A DNA stretch of 64,000 nucleotides, taken from contig NC_043740.1 of NCBI RefSeq assembly GCF_004337985.1, forward strand, positions 2,252,874 to 2,316,873. Direction: 5' to 3'. Both the position numbers and the translations under genes were made by a program. Under the pieces are notes generated by a model. It was given only the letters and a program-made list of their open reading frames with translations. It ran no database searches and was not told the origin of the DNA. This DNA is from Pyricularia pennisetigena. Its lineage: Eukaryota; Ascomycota; Sordariomycetes; Magnaporthales; Pyriculariaceae. Below, one piece after another: positions 11,046-22,200 of the stretch (within the stretch, counting starts at the first letter, position 1; every line of letters begins with the position of its first letter).

Positions 11046-12339
11046 ATATACCTGCTAATTTTTTTAATTTTATTGCTTCTATTTTGGAAAAAGCCAATTT
11101 CGGTGTGGCTATTATCCGATTAAATTTATCCCAAGCCGAACGCGATAAAACCGTTTCCGATTTTACCGATTCCAGCTCCAATTTTAACGTTTGTGTCCTA
11201 AATATTAATATTTCCAACGTTGGTTTTAATTTACACCCCAATTGTTATACTGGCATTATTATCCCTTTAATATGGAACGCCAATATACAATTGCAAATTT
11301 GTGGTCGTTTAATTCGGTTAGGTTAAAACAAACCTGTTATTTGGCGCATTTTCGAAATACGAAATACTTTTTTCGATTGGGTAAAAAATCGTATATTCCG
11401 GAAGGTTAATGCCCCTTTTTTTACTATTCCGGCCGTTGCTAATATATAATAAATATTATTTAAATATATTACGCGTATGCGCTTCCCCAAAATTATCCAA
11501 TTTCCAATTGTTAAATAATTTTTAACGTATAAAGTAATAGCAATTATATTTTCCTGGCCTTTTAACTGTTTCGTTTGGATAGCAAAACCCCCCCAATATT
11601 TTAATACCTTTTATTTTAATAGGACGCGCCGCATAGGCGAATTCTATTTTCGCCTGGTTTTAATGCTCGTGTCAAATATTTTTAAACAGTTTAACGAACA
11701 GGATTTGGTGAAAAAAACGTCAACTTTTATTTTAACGTTAGGTCCAGTTTATATTAATTATTAATACCAGGAGTAAAATGGTGGCCGTAATACGTTTATT
11801 AATTATATTAATCGTACATATTTGTTTTATTTCGATTTTGCCATTATGGATTAGGGGTTTGTGGTTAAATTAATAAAATGGATTAAAAACAGCGATAAAT
11901 TTTACGACGAAACCGCGACCGCGCGGGTTATCGGGGCCCTAATAAGGGATTTTGGCTCCTGGGTTATTAAACGCCGGGAAATTAATAAACCGTTTGAAAA
12001 AGGTATTTTTGGTAATAATAACGCCGATTTTTTAGCGGTCGTTATTCCGTTTTTTTCATTTATCGATTTTGGCTTTAATTACGATAAATTTATATTCGAT
12101 TCGTTAAAAAAACCCTGTATACCTATTTTAAAAAAGGATAAAAAGGAGGACGATTCGGTCTTTGGATCGTTTACCGCGACCCCAGTTCGGAAAAAAAGGC
12201 GTGGCGCTAACAAATCCATTTTTAAAAAAATATTTAACGCTGCCAAACGTTTTCGTCTTTTTTAATCGGTTTGGGTTTTTTTATTTTGCTTTTTTTTTGG
12301 GGTTTGGTGCTATAAAATTGGGGGTTTTATATATGTAAT

Positions 12340-12422
12340 ATTGTAACAATTGTCACTATTGGGATCCGGTTTAATGGATTTATTATTCGTGGTTAATGGG
12401 GTATTATAATAACGGTTATTAC
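12340..12422. repeat. Palindromic motif copies between the convergent SNF2-like and DUF6589-like remnants
   Basis: ATTGTAACAATTGTCACTATT at 12340-12360 and a more decayed ATTATAATAACGGTTATTA at 12403-12421. This is the last clear cluster; none was seen inside the DUF6589-like remnant. Confidence 0.6.
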
Positions 12423-12559
12423 CAGGATCCTTTTTGCTGGATTTATAATTGGCGGTAAATGGAGGATATAATTTATTTGGGTAAAAAAAATGGATAAAAA
12501 ACGGGTTATTTATACGGAGGATTTTGGAAAAAGTTATATTTCGCATTTTATTTTAAACC

Positions 12560-14507
12560 AAATTTACGATTGGTATTTGTTTATTTATATTTATTGGTTT
12601 TACGGACGCTGTTTTACCTCCGTTATTCGCGGGTAAGGTCACCGTTATTCGTCCATTTAATTCGTTTTTATAATGGAACGATTTTCGTTTTTACCCGCTT
12701 TAGTTTGCGTAATTTGCCTTTTATTATTTTAAATTTTATACGCCTTTTTCGTCGGATTTTTCGTATATTCCGTCCAGCAAATTTTTTTCGGTGTTAATTA
12801 TACTATTAATATTTAAACCGTTTGTCCGGCTGTATCCCTCCTTTGGATTTGCCCCTGTTTTTTCAATATCCGCCTAAAATAGCACGCTATTGGGGCGTAC
12901 GATTTTTTAATTAAATACCTCCAATTTATCGCCTATTAGCTCTTTTAAACCCAAGTATAATAAATTAGGGCCGTCGAAATCGAAATTGGGTAATATTTCG
13001 GCTTTTTCGCTTCTTTAACCATTTTGGAATAATAAATACGTATAATGGATTATATTTTAATTGGTTAATATTATATGGTATTTGCTGTTAATGCGTGTAC
13101 GGGCGATGTTTTCCAATATTTTGCGCACCGTAATTGCGATTAGCTTTATCGCTGCACAATTTAGGAATGTTTTTCGCAAATCGTGCGTGGAATTGCGGTT
13201 ATTTTTAATATTTATAACGAAACCCCTATTAATATGTTTAATTGTTAGGTTTACCGGTTTAAATCCATTCCCGGTCGTGGTATATTTTACGAACGCTGAT
13301 TTTAAAATCCCGGTACGCAGCGGTTAATTTATAACCTTTAATCGTAACAACCAGGTTAAATATAGCATTTTAGGGTTATAGTTTTTTGTTTTGCAACCGT
13401 AAAAAAATAGGACCAATTGCGGCATTATAGTTTCCAATACGCCGTAATTTCCTTGGTGGAACGCGTTTATTATTATTTATAAAAGGTTAATTATTTGCAA
13501 ATAACGGCGTTGCGTGCGGAAAGCGATGTTAATTTTGGGTTTTATATCCCATAATTTAATACCTATTAAACCGTTAATATAACCAGCGAATATATTATCG
13601 TAAATACGGTTTACCACGGAAATATATATATTATATGGTATATCGGTAAAAACCTTTTCCAAAACGTTTTTAAAAATTTAATTTTTGTCCAATAATCCGT
13701 TTTGGACTAAAATAGCAATTATAATGCACAAAATGCGGGACCGGAATGCATTTTGTAAAAGCCGTAAAACGTGGTAAAATTCCTTTTTATTTTTTTAAAA
13801 TTGGTTATATTTCCCCAATTTTATTATATTTATGGATATAATGGGGGCGTAATATTACTATAATTGGTTAATAAAATTGAATTCGATATGGAAAAACGCT
13901 GGTACGGGTAATATCCATTATTTTTTGTTAAAAGGTTAAAATAATTCGATATAAATTCCCTAAATAGTACGGATATATAACGTTGTTTTTTAATCCCCAT
14001 AAACGAGGAACAGGACGGAAAAATAGTCGAAATAATCGGGTAGCAGGTTTAAAAAACGTTTAAAAAAGATTTCGTGGATTTGGATAATTCCTGCGTATTC
14101 CCCTTCGTTTTCGGTAATGGCGGGGGTTTAAATAAAGTAAAAAATTGGTATAATTTGTGCGAGGGTAGGGTATTATGGGGTTGCTCCAGGCGTATGTGGG
14201 CGGTTGGGGAATAAAAAGCCACAAATTTGGTGCATTATATAATATTTGGCGTTTTCGTAATAGGTGTCCGGATATTGTAGAAAGGCGGGCGTTTGCAACT
14301 ATTTTTGGCGGAAAGGTACGGTGGTGTGCTATTAGGATTACGTATATCGTTTAAATCCTGGCGTTAATATAAGGAAATACGATGTTAAGTTTTGCATTCG
14401 GTTACGTTTTCCATATCCAAGGTCCTGTATTTTGTCCAAAAAGTTGAAATTGTTATATACGAAGGATAATATTGGGTTACGAGCGATCCTTTTTAAATTT
14501 GTTTATA

Positions 14508-14561
<54 letters not shown>

Positions 14562-15530
14562 AAAAAATTATTATTGCTGTTCGCGGTAAAAGTTAAATAT
14601 AAATATAAATATTGCTAATAACGTATTCGGGTAACGGCGATAAATTGTTGGGTTTACCGTTTAATAATTTTATAAAATGAGCATATTCCAAACCCGGATA
14701 ATATATTTACAATACGTCGTAAAATTCCATTATTTATAAAATATAATGCGAATACGCGTAGCAAATAATTGCTTTTTTAGGGGGAATATCCGTGGGTTAA
14801 AATCGCCAATATTAATATAACGCGTTGGTTTTTTAACGTTGGGGGGTTTGTGGTTTTTAAAAAGGTATTTAATTCCAGGTATACCACGTTCGAAATTTGT
14901 AACGATGGATAAAACGGGCGGTGGCCCCGGGAATGCAATAATAGTAAAAATATAAATTTATATAATATTGGCGTTTTGGACGGGATTTCCTGGGTGGACG
15001 TATCGAATATTTATTTAAACCAATTTATATTGCTCACGTTTTTGGCGGAACAATTTTTTATTCCCGAAAATTGGAAATTTATGGGTTCGAACCGGTTAAA
15101 AAAGCGTAAATATTATATTAATTGCTGCAATTCTTTGCGCAAAAAATCGGTTTCGATGGGCGCAAAAAATTTATTATTAAAACGGTATTCGACCCCATTA
15201 ACGCGTAAACGTTTTCGGATTTAAGGATTTCGTAATATTTTTTTAAAAAAAAATATTCGCGATGGGGCAGGTCGGGTAATTTCGTGAAAATTTGCCGCTA
15301 TTACCCAAACGTGGATAAATTGCGTAAAATTGGTGCGTCGGTAACGGTTGCGCCAAAATTTGGTAATATCGCGAATAAATTTGGTTTCGGGGTTTATTTC
15401 CGTTTCGGATTCGGATTCCTTCGGTAATTGCTTTTAATTGATTAAAAAAGGCCTAAATTCCCATTTATTTTCGAATATACGATTGGGCGATGGTAATTGG
15501 GATAACGATAAAAACGAAAATAATTGCGAT
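12560..15530 (-). pseudogene. RIP-degraded DUF6589-like protein remnant, candidate transposase of the element
   Basis: Boundaries are approximate. On the minus strand several long near-open stretches follow one another. They begin with an N-terminal part reading SESETEINPETKFIRDITKF and WRNRYRRTNFTQFIHVW (from about 15428). Next comes VYNNFNFLDKIQDLG with KRNRMQNLTS (about 14380-14465), then FLVYGD followed by a stop where Gln is expected and KTTLYIRTI (about 13965-14010). These are followed by WILPVPAFFHIEFN (about 13865-13910), NGLIGIKLWDIKP (about 13530-13570), LVLFFYGCKTKNYNPKMLYL, FVKYTTTGNGFKP (about 13260-13300) and a C-terminal FDFDGPNLLYLGLKEL segment (about 12940-12985). The order YDNxNF, GDQ-T, lPvPgxFH-N, then an NYA-like segment fits DUF6589-domain proteins of fungi as I remember them. 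The family assignment is from memory and the transposase role is inferred from its place next to the right TIR. Confidence 0.6.
14513..14558. repeat. (AT)23 microsatellite inside the DUF6589-like remnant
   Basis: Uninterrupted 46-base AT dinucleotide run. It falls between the N-terminal and the YNNFNF parts of the remnant, so it may have expanded in an intron after decay. Confidence 0.9.
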
Positions 15531-15795
15531 ATCGATGGAAGTAATAGGGTTAGGTCGGACGTAAGGTATTGGGTTGTAAGTTACGCGGATGGGAATATTT
15601 TTTCGGGTGTATTTATTAATATTATTGGAAATGTGTTTTCCATTGTTGGATTCGGGTTTTATTTAATTTAATAATGTATCGAATAAAGGTTAATGTGCGT
15701 AAATATATGGTATGGTGGTAAAAATTTTTTATTTTTTTGTGTGTCGGGGGGAATGGTGGTTGGCGATATCGCAGTATTGGGTATTTTGTTGGTGG

Positions 15796-15955
15796 TACCG
15801 CTATGAACGGCGAAATGCGATAAATTGTCTTTAAATTAGAACGAGCGCGATTTTTTCGGCCAATGTAATTGGTCGAAAAGCCATGTGGCTGAAAGGTACA
15901 TGGAGCGCTCGGTCCCCATTGCGAAGCAGGGGGGTCTAGTCTGAGCACTGAGACT
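15796..15955 (-). repeat. Right terminal inverted repeat
   Basis: The reverse complement from 15955 reads AGTCTCAGTGCTCA, followed by GCTTCGC, ATGTACCT, an A6 block and the core GACAATTTATCG...AGCGGTA at 15829-15796. It matches the left arm in the same block order. It also holds two small palindromes, CCAATGTAATTGG at 15860-15872 and AGCCATGTGGCT at about 15880-15891. Confidence 0.8.
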
Positions 15956-15966
15956 AACCTCAAGAT
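15956..15966. repeat. Right target-site duplication, AACCTCAAGAT
   Basis: Exact copy of bases 2096-2106, directly after the last base of the right terminal inverted repeat (...CTGAGACT). It fixes the right boundary of the element at 15955. Confidence 0.8.
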
Positions 15967-16304
15967 GCATGAGAAGAGAAGATTAGATCAGACGAACCGA
16001 CGGTGGCACAGTGAGGCGCAGGGAAAGTCCCAACTGCCAGATGCTGCCAGCCTAGTAAGATAAGATAACAAGTACAGCTAGGGACTTTTTGTCTCAAAGA
16101 TGAGCTGTCCAGTAAAATCTGTACCGGGACAAGGACCTTGCACTACAGAGCATAAAGGGGTTCAAAAGAGGAACGACGGAGAAGCAACATGATCAACAGC
16201 GAAAATAAAGAAAAAAGTATTAATGCAAACCCTGATCCACTCACTTGTTTACGAAGTCAGTCAATGTCGGGAGTGGAAAAAAAGCAAAAAGTACATTCCC
16301 AATT

Positions 16305-16375
16305 GACCCCGACCCGATTTGAACGGATAACCTTACGATCTGGAGTCGTACGCGCTACCGTTGCGCCACGAGGCC
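16305..16375 (-). tRNA. tRNA-Trp (anticodon CCA)
   Basis: The minus-strand 71-base sequence folds as a cloverleaf: acceptor GGCCTCG with CGGGGTC (two G-T wobbles), D arm around GGCGCAACGGTAGCGC, anticodon stem TACGA/TCGTA with loop CTCCAGA, T arm ATCCG-TTCAAAT-CGGGT. Anticodon CCA reads UGG. No intron. It lies 350 bases from the right end of the mobile element. Confidence 0.92.
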
Positions 16376-17456
16376 AGTGTGTAATGCGATGATAACTGTG
16401 CTGCTGCAATGGCAATATATACAGCTCATTAAGCATGGCATAGCACATCCATGCTGCCGTCCGCCTCTACATTGGATTTGTCTCTTATGATATCAACCTC
16501 CTTGAAAAGTAAGCAGATATTATGGTAGTTGCCAGCTGGTCAAACGTGGCTAAACCTCCTGCTTTGTCAATCGCTTAGGGGTCCATGCTCAATCACATGC
16601 CATTTTGCTTTTAAGGTTCGCAGCGAAATTCAAGCCAACGCCACGAAGGCATTGCCACGAAGGCGATATCCCGTAGATTCCACGTTCCACGCCAGACGAA
16701 GGAAGCCTCCTAAGCTCTAAGCTGTCTACTCTGTTGTATGATGTCAGGTATATGGTGGATACGAAGCGCACCCACACTAGCATGGAGCTACCCAAGAGAT
16801 GGACTAATGGAATCGATTTTGAGGGTAAAATAACCTTCCGTTAACGGCCAGGTTGTGCTGCAGCAGTGCATTGCATTGCATACATAACAACAATTGCATC
16901 TTTTTTTTTTTTTTTTTTGCAAAAAGCCTTGTCTGAATGACGGCCAAGCTGAGCAAGCCAAGCCCATCAGAAAAGAGAGATGTTTGCTAGTGAACCTTCT
17001 TGATCCGGCCCGATCAAAAGTGGAGAACTCGAGGCCACCAAGCATTGAAACGTCAGATTGAACCCGTCCATTAGCAGGTGCGAGGAGCAATTGTGAGACC
17101 AATAGAAGGTGCATTTCAAGTGTTGCACATGCTTACACTCAGGGTAATTTCCTCACACGATGGACTAGAGCTAGACTAGTAGATCGGAGACCGCGTGTGG
17201 CTTGATCTTTACTTTTGTTTGCTATCAAGTTGCCTTCTCTCACACAGGGGTTTACGATACTTGCTGCTTTCTTTTGGCAAACGCCATGCCATCGAATATA
17301 TGAAGTCGCTCTCGTCCCTCTCCGGAAACTAACATTCTATTCCTCATTCCAACGCTCAAGCCAACATTCCAACATCAACAACTCTTCTGCAACACTCTGC
17401 TTCCTCGTCAATCATCCAACATCAAACATTCCCGTAAACCCCCCACGGTAAACAAG
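16376..17456. other. Intergenic region upstream of the promethin-like gene
   Basis: About 1.1 kb with no supportable gene. Bases just upstream of 17457 are rich in CAAC/CATC and CT stretches, a usual fungal 5' leader composition. A T18 run lies at about 16901-16918. Confidence 0.5.
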
Positions 17457-18229
17457 ATGGCCACCCAGGAGCAGCAGATGTCCATCCAGGACCAGAAGAA
17501 CGCCTTGAAGGAGTCCATGAAGAACCACAAGAACGCCTTGAAGGGCTCCTTGAAGGAGCAGCAGGCTGCCTTGGAGAAGTCCCTCAAAGAGTCCACCGAC
17601 GCCGCAAAAGAGCAGGCTTCGGGCTTCATCGCCTTCATGCAGCGTCAGCTTGACCGTGTCGTCAGCCCCGAGACTCGCGACCAGGCCTACGAGCGCATGC
17701 AGGAGTTCGCCAAGGAGCGTCCTTTCCTCTTTGTATGTGACATTTCTTCCCCATATTGACAAGCATGCACCACGTGCGCTTTTACATACACCTTGCAGTC
17801 TCTAACTATACCTACTTGTCACTGCAACAGACCTTCTTGGTTGCCCAGGCTGTCACCTGTGCCGTGCCCGTCGGTCTCTTTGCTGCCTTCACCTCATCGG
17901 TGCTTGTCCTCTCCCTCGGAGCGTCTGTCCTGTTCTCGCTCTTCTGGCTTGGCGTGGCTGTCATGGTTCTGGTCCCAACTCTGTTCGTCACCGTCACCAT
18001 CGGCGCCGTCCTGTTCTGCTGGGCTGTCGCCATTCGATTCGCCTACAACACCCTGCCCGCTGCCCTGAAGAACTTCTTCGCCAGCTCGCGCGAGGTCGCT
18101 GAGGACAAGTACAACAACTACTCGGACACCATCAACAAGGCCAAGAAGGCCATCAAGGACAGCGCCAACCGCAACGGTACCAACGGCACCTACACCAACG
18201 GTGCTGGCAACGGTACTTACGAGGGCTAA
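17457..18229 (+). CDS. Promethin-like (LDAF1/LDO family) lipid-droplet membrane protein
   Basis: Two exons, 17457-17732 and 17831-18229, joined by a GTATGT...AACAG intron, encode 224 residues. Residues 1-60 are a charged Gln/Lys/Glu amphipathic helix with repeats of the KNALKxSxKxxxxALExSLKE type. Residues about 93-165 form a compact hydrophobic block of several membrane segments with conserved prolines (VPVGLFAAF, VLVPTLFVT), followed by a polar tail ending in NGTNGTYTNGAGNGTYEG. That arrangement resembles promethin-domain proteins, which act with seipin at ER sites where lipid droplets form; the match is by layout rather than invariant residues. An alternative is another small multi-pass ER membrane protein. 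Exon 2 starts in frame after 92 whole codons, so the splice is firmly placed. Confidence 0.65.
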
Positions 18230-19272
18230 ATCTGCCCCTGACCGAGCCACCCATGTTGTGAGGCCTTCATAAGAACTTCATGCATAAGGGGAAAGCCTCG
18301 CTTCATAGACTACGATGGTCCCTGGATTATAAAGGATATATCTCTGCAGCTGCGAAGATGCCAGTTCCTTGAAAATTAGTTGGTATAGTTGGTGGATTGA
18401 TAGACGGTGAATGTTGGATTTTTGGGGGGGGGGCTTCCTTTCCCAACGCGGGTTTCTCTCTGCTTGCGCATAGCGTACACCTTGCAGGATGGATCGGGGC
18501 ACTTCGGAAAAGAAAATTCGGTGAGAAAACTTTGGTCAAAGATGATGCACTGAGACGGTCACCTCACGGACGGCCTCGATAGCTAGTTAGCTCAATGGTC
18601 ATTGCGGTGTTGGTATCATTTACAACACACTCATTAATAAAAATGGAAGCGATATCCTTTCAATCAAAGACGCACATGTCGACTCTTATGTCTGCATTTC
18701 CAGAGTGGCACTTCTGCACGCAAAGTGACGTCAAGGTTTTCATTCTCGGGTTTTGACATGCGTGGGGTGCAGGTGCTGCAGGTGCAGCGAGTGTCATCTC
18801 GTCTTGTAGACTCCAAACTTGGGCGAACTACCTCAGGCACTTAACCTGCATAATTCTAGCGGGGTTGGTGGTTGCTTTTCGGCACGCTGTAACACTGGTA
18901 TCGCACCACGACAAACCAATCAACCAACCTCGACTCATTGCTTCTTGATCGATCGTTCAACTCAGTTCATTGCACCTCGAGCTGCCATCTTGCCCGGAAG
19001 AGAATAGCCTGCATCTTGAGTTTCAATTGAGCCAAACGTTTCGCGGATTCCACTGACCAACTTCAAGTGCACCACCTTTATCAAAGTTCGTCAGGCAGTG
19101 GTGTTCTGTCCCATGCTGTTTTGGTGACGGCTGAGTGCCTACCTTGGGGACCTACAGTAGTAGGTAGGGTCTGGCGTGCATCCGGTCCGTGCAAGCAAAG
19201 GCAACCCAGCCTTTTAGCCAAGATTGAATCGCGTCGCTTCGAGAAGGCTCCCGTGACGCATTCCCATTCATC
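18230..19272. other. Intergenic region before PFF1
   Basis: Holds the 3' end of the promethin-like gene and the PFF1 promoter. No further gene supported. The ORFs seen are short and overlap on both strands. Confidence 0.5.
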
Positions 19273-22200
19273 ATGGCAAATCCTTTCGCATTCAGGTCTG
19301 CGCAGGTCACGTTCTGGACCACTGTCGTTTATCTTTCGCTCCTCATTCCTTTGGTTGTGATCAACGAAGGGGTGCCTCCTGTACAACCCGACGGCTCGTA
19401 AGCAAAAACCTTGTTCATCATACACCTTTGACTTCGTCCGTAAACCCACTCTGGGTATCCTTGGCTCCCACTCTCGTACCCGTCCGAACCGAGCTCTATC
19501 GAGTTGACGCTGACATGCCATCGCAGCCTCTTCCTGGACCGCGGGTTGAACCTCGCCGAGGCTTGGCTAGATCTAGGTCATATCACAAAGCGTTTCCATC
19601 ACCAAAACAGCCGCGAAAATGATGTGGTGCGAGACTACTTGCGGCTTCGCATCGAGCAGATCATTGCCGCAAACGATGCTGGAGCCAGGACAACCATCTT
19701 TGACGACCTCACCTCTAACGTGACATATCTCGCCTGGGGCGGCAGTGTGCCGACTCACTACCAAGGTAACAATCTCTACGTTTATATCCGTGGCAAAGAC
19801 GACGACCAGGGAGAGTGGTGGCACAATGCACGGCCTGGCAAGCTGATTGGAAAGGGTGGTGTCCTGGTCAATGCCCATTTCGACTCGTAAGCGTTTCCGT
19901 CCCTCGCTCGTATCAGATTTTCTTTCCCCTAACGATTGTCCATAGGGTTTCGACCGCTTATGGCGCAACGGACGACGGCATGGGGACGGTGACGGTTCTG
20001 CAGATGATCAGGTACTTTACCAAGCCTGGAAACCAACCGCAGCGAGGCATCGTGGCGCTCCTCAACAATGCCGAAGAGCCTGGACTTCTTGGGGCTGCGG
20101 CATTTGGCAAAAGCCCTTTGCTGCCCTTTATTCACACATTTCTCAATCTCGAAGGCGCGGGGGCCGGGGGCCGATGCGTGCTATTCCGCTCCACGGATCG
20201 AGAGGTGACAAGCGCTTTTTCGAATGTGCAGTCGCCCTTTGGCTCTGTCGTAGGATCAGATGGGTTCAAGCTTGGTCTAGTGCGTAGTGGCACCGACTAT
20301 TCAGTCTGGCACGATATCTATGGCCAGCGCGGCCTTGATCTGGCATTCTACAGACCCCGAGCCCTGTACCACACCAACCAGGACGACACCAAGCACGCCA
20401 GTCGAGAGAGCTTATGGCAGATGATGGCAGCGTCTACCACAACCCTTATCAACCTCTCAGCAGGTACAGGCTCCGACTACATCGGAGATCGGCCCGATGG
20501 CGACAGGAGCAAGGCTCCCAACGGTGTGCCGAGCGATGGTGTCTGGTTCGATCTGTTTGGGAGCTCTTTTGTACTTTTCGGGCTCCGCGGAATGTTTGCA
20601 TGGTCGTTGACTGTTCTGATCGTTGGGCCTCTGACACTCTTCGGGATGATGTACCTCGTTCACAAACAGGGTAAGGGGTATGCTTTTCACACAAAACTTC
20701 GAGCAACGGCAGACAGCAGCAGCGAAGACGGTAACGATGAAGACGGGGAAGTTATCCGGCTCGGGGGCTGGAAGGGATTTTTCCGCTTTCCGTTTGCACT
20801 GATCGTCGCGGGAGCGTTGGTGGCTGGAGCTGCCTTGCTACTGAGGAAGATGAACCCGTTCATCATCTACAGCAGCGAATATGCGGTGTAAGTCAAACGT
20901 TGTACCCCTTTTTTCGGATTATGCTTGATTCTGATGGCAACGCAGGTGGGCTATGATGATGTCCCTGTTTTATTTTGGGTTCTGGCTCATCATGCGCGGG
21001 TCGAGCTATACGAGGCCGAGCGCTCTGCATCGACTATATGTGCACATATGGCTCTTTGTCCTTGGCTGGGCGGCACTCGTGTTTGCAACGGTGCTGGAAG
21101 ACCGCATGCGAATTGCGTCAGGGTACATCTTTGTCTTTTGGGAATCGCAGGTTTTCCTCGCCACCCTGGTTGCAGTATGTGAGCTCTTCTCTCTGCCTAG
21201 GAAGATCGACTTTGCGCGTGGCGCTGCAGATGAGGCCGAAGTTCGTGATCATCTCGAGGCTGTCCCTCACTCGGATGCCGTCATTGCCCCTTCCCCAGAC
21301 GAGGCTACCAGTCCTCAGCGTGCTGGCCAAAGCAGTAATTCCCCGCAAGAAGAGGATGAGGATGACGTACCAGATGAGGAAACACCTCTTTTCAGGAAGT
21401 CCGGGCGTGGCAACAAGCTAGACACCTCTTTTCTTCGCAGGGGCTACCGACGGTCTATGTCTGCTATCATGGATTCGAACAACGAAGCAGAGGTCGGCCC
21501 AAAGAAAAAGCTGCCATTCGAGGGCGAGCAGCCATGGTCGGGAACAATGGTCACCTCGACGTGGATACTCCAATTCCTGTTGCTTGGCCCTTTCATAATT
21601 ATTATTGGGGGACAGGTTGGACTCTTGCTTACCTCGGCCGTCAACCAGACTGGTGTTGATGGATCCAGTTTATTGGCGCCTTACCTCCTGATCGCCGCGC
21701 TCTCTGCGATTCTGCTGATGCCTCTCTCACCTTTCATACATAGAGTGACGAGGCATGTACCGCTGTTCCTGCTCGCAGTGGCCTTCGCGACGCTGATCTA
21801 CAACCTCGTTGCCTTTCCTTTCTCGCCTCGGGCGCCTTACAAGACGTTCTTCAGACAAACCGTCGACTTGGATACAGGGGTGACGCAAGTTCATCTTGCT
21901 GGAGTTGAGCAGTATCTGCGTAAAATCATTGCAGATATTCCCTCGGCTATAGGACAAGAGATTACTTGTGACGCCAGCTCCAGCCGTAGAGACTTGGTTG
22001 ATTGTACCTTCGATGCGGCACAGGTGCCGCCGATCCCTACATATGGCAGCGGAAACAAGAGTTTTGACCTCCCATCAGGAGTCTCGCCCGGCCCGGCATA
22101 CTACGGCAAGCTACTTAACGTCAGCGTGGTTAATACTTCGGCAAAGGCAGCCGCTGAAGGCACTAGGACAGCAAGGTTAAAGATCGACGCCGTAAACACA

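Larger units (their letters stand above)
6240..12265 (+). pseudogene. RIP-degraded SNF2-family helicase remnant with long acidic N-terminal region
   Basis: Boundaries are approximate and several introns are likely. From about 6244 a frame reads as an acidic, Asn/Asp/Pro-rich N-terminal region with imperfect repeats (EPAPAPVD, DN), then uncharacterised segments at 7620-8850. The SNF2-N part has motif I LLANEMGIGKT (9096-9119, canonical form DEMGLGKT), a TLIFVPANLISQ block, and a further segment at 9986-10444. The helicase-C part has LSQAERDKTVSDF (about 11126), NVGFNLHPN (about 11215) and QLQICGRLIRLG (11291-11323). A basic C-terminal tail containing RKKRRG ends at 12265. In-frame stops match CAA/CAG/TGG codons hit by C-to-T or G-to-A change. 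Apparent introns, for example 9600-9671 and about 8870-9050, contain the element's palindromes. No intact copy is present. Confidence 0.75.
2107..15955. mobile_element. 13.85-kb RIP-mutated DNA transposon with TIRs carrying RecQ-like, SNF2-like and DUF6589-like gene remnants
   Basis: Both termini begin AGTCTCAG(G/T)GCTCA in inverted orientation. A second inverted block, 28 of 34 identical, lies at 2244-2277 and 15796-15829, and an exact 11-bp duplication flanks the whole. The outer 100-140 bases at each end have normal GC content, while about 2280-15790 is very AT-rich. In a hand count of 9061-9360, C is followed by G 21 times, C 19, A 10 and T 7, consistent with RIP acting on CpA and CpT. 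Stops inside the gene remnants fall where CAA, CAG or TGG codons are expected. Gene order is RecQ-like (plus), SNF2-like (plus), DUF6589-like (minus, convergent with SNF2). There is no tyrosine recombinase of the Starship (DUF3435) kind, no reverse transcriptase and no Rep/Pif1 Helitron signature that I can see. The element looks inactive in this copy. Treating the DUF6589-like protein as the transposase is inference. Confidence 0.85.

Noticed and set aside
2880..15680. Considered that the AT-rich block is a centromere, a telomere end or a mitochondrial insertion.
   Set aside because: No telomere repeats and no mitochondrial genes are seen, and it has precise TIR/TSD boundaries with nuclear-type helicase remnants.
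2196..15867. A CAATGTA direct repeat (2196-2202, 15861-15867), first considered as the target-site duplication.
   Set aside because: The termini would then be asymmetric; the 11-bp AACCTCAAGAT repeat abuts symmetric inverted ends and explains the data better.
17894..18250. Antisense frames over the promethin-like gene.
   Set aside because: Shadow frames of a GC-biased coding exon; the sense protein has coherent membrane segments.
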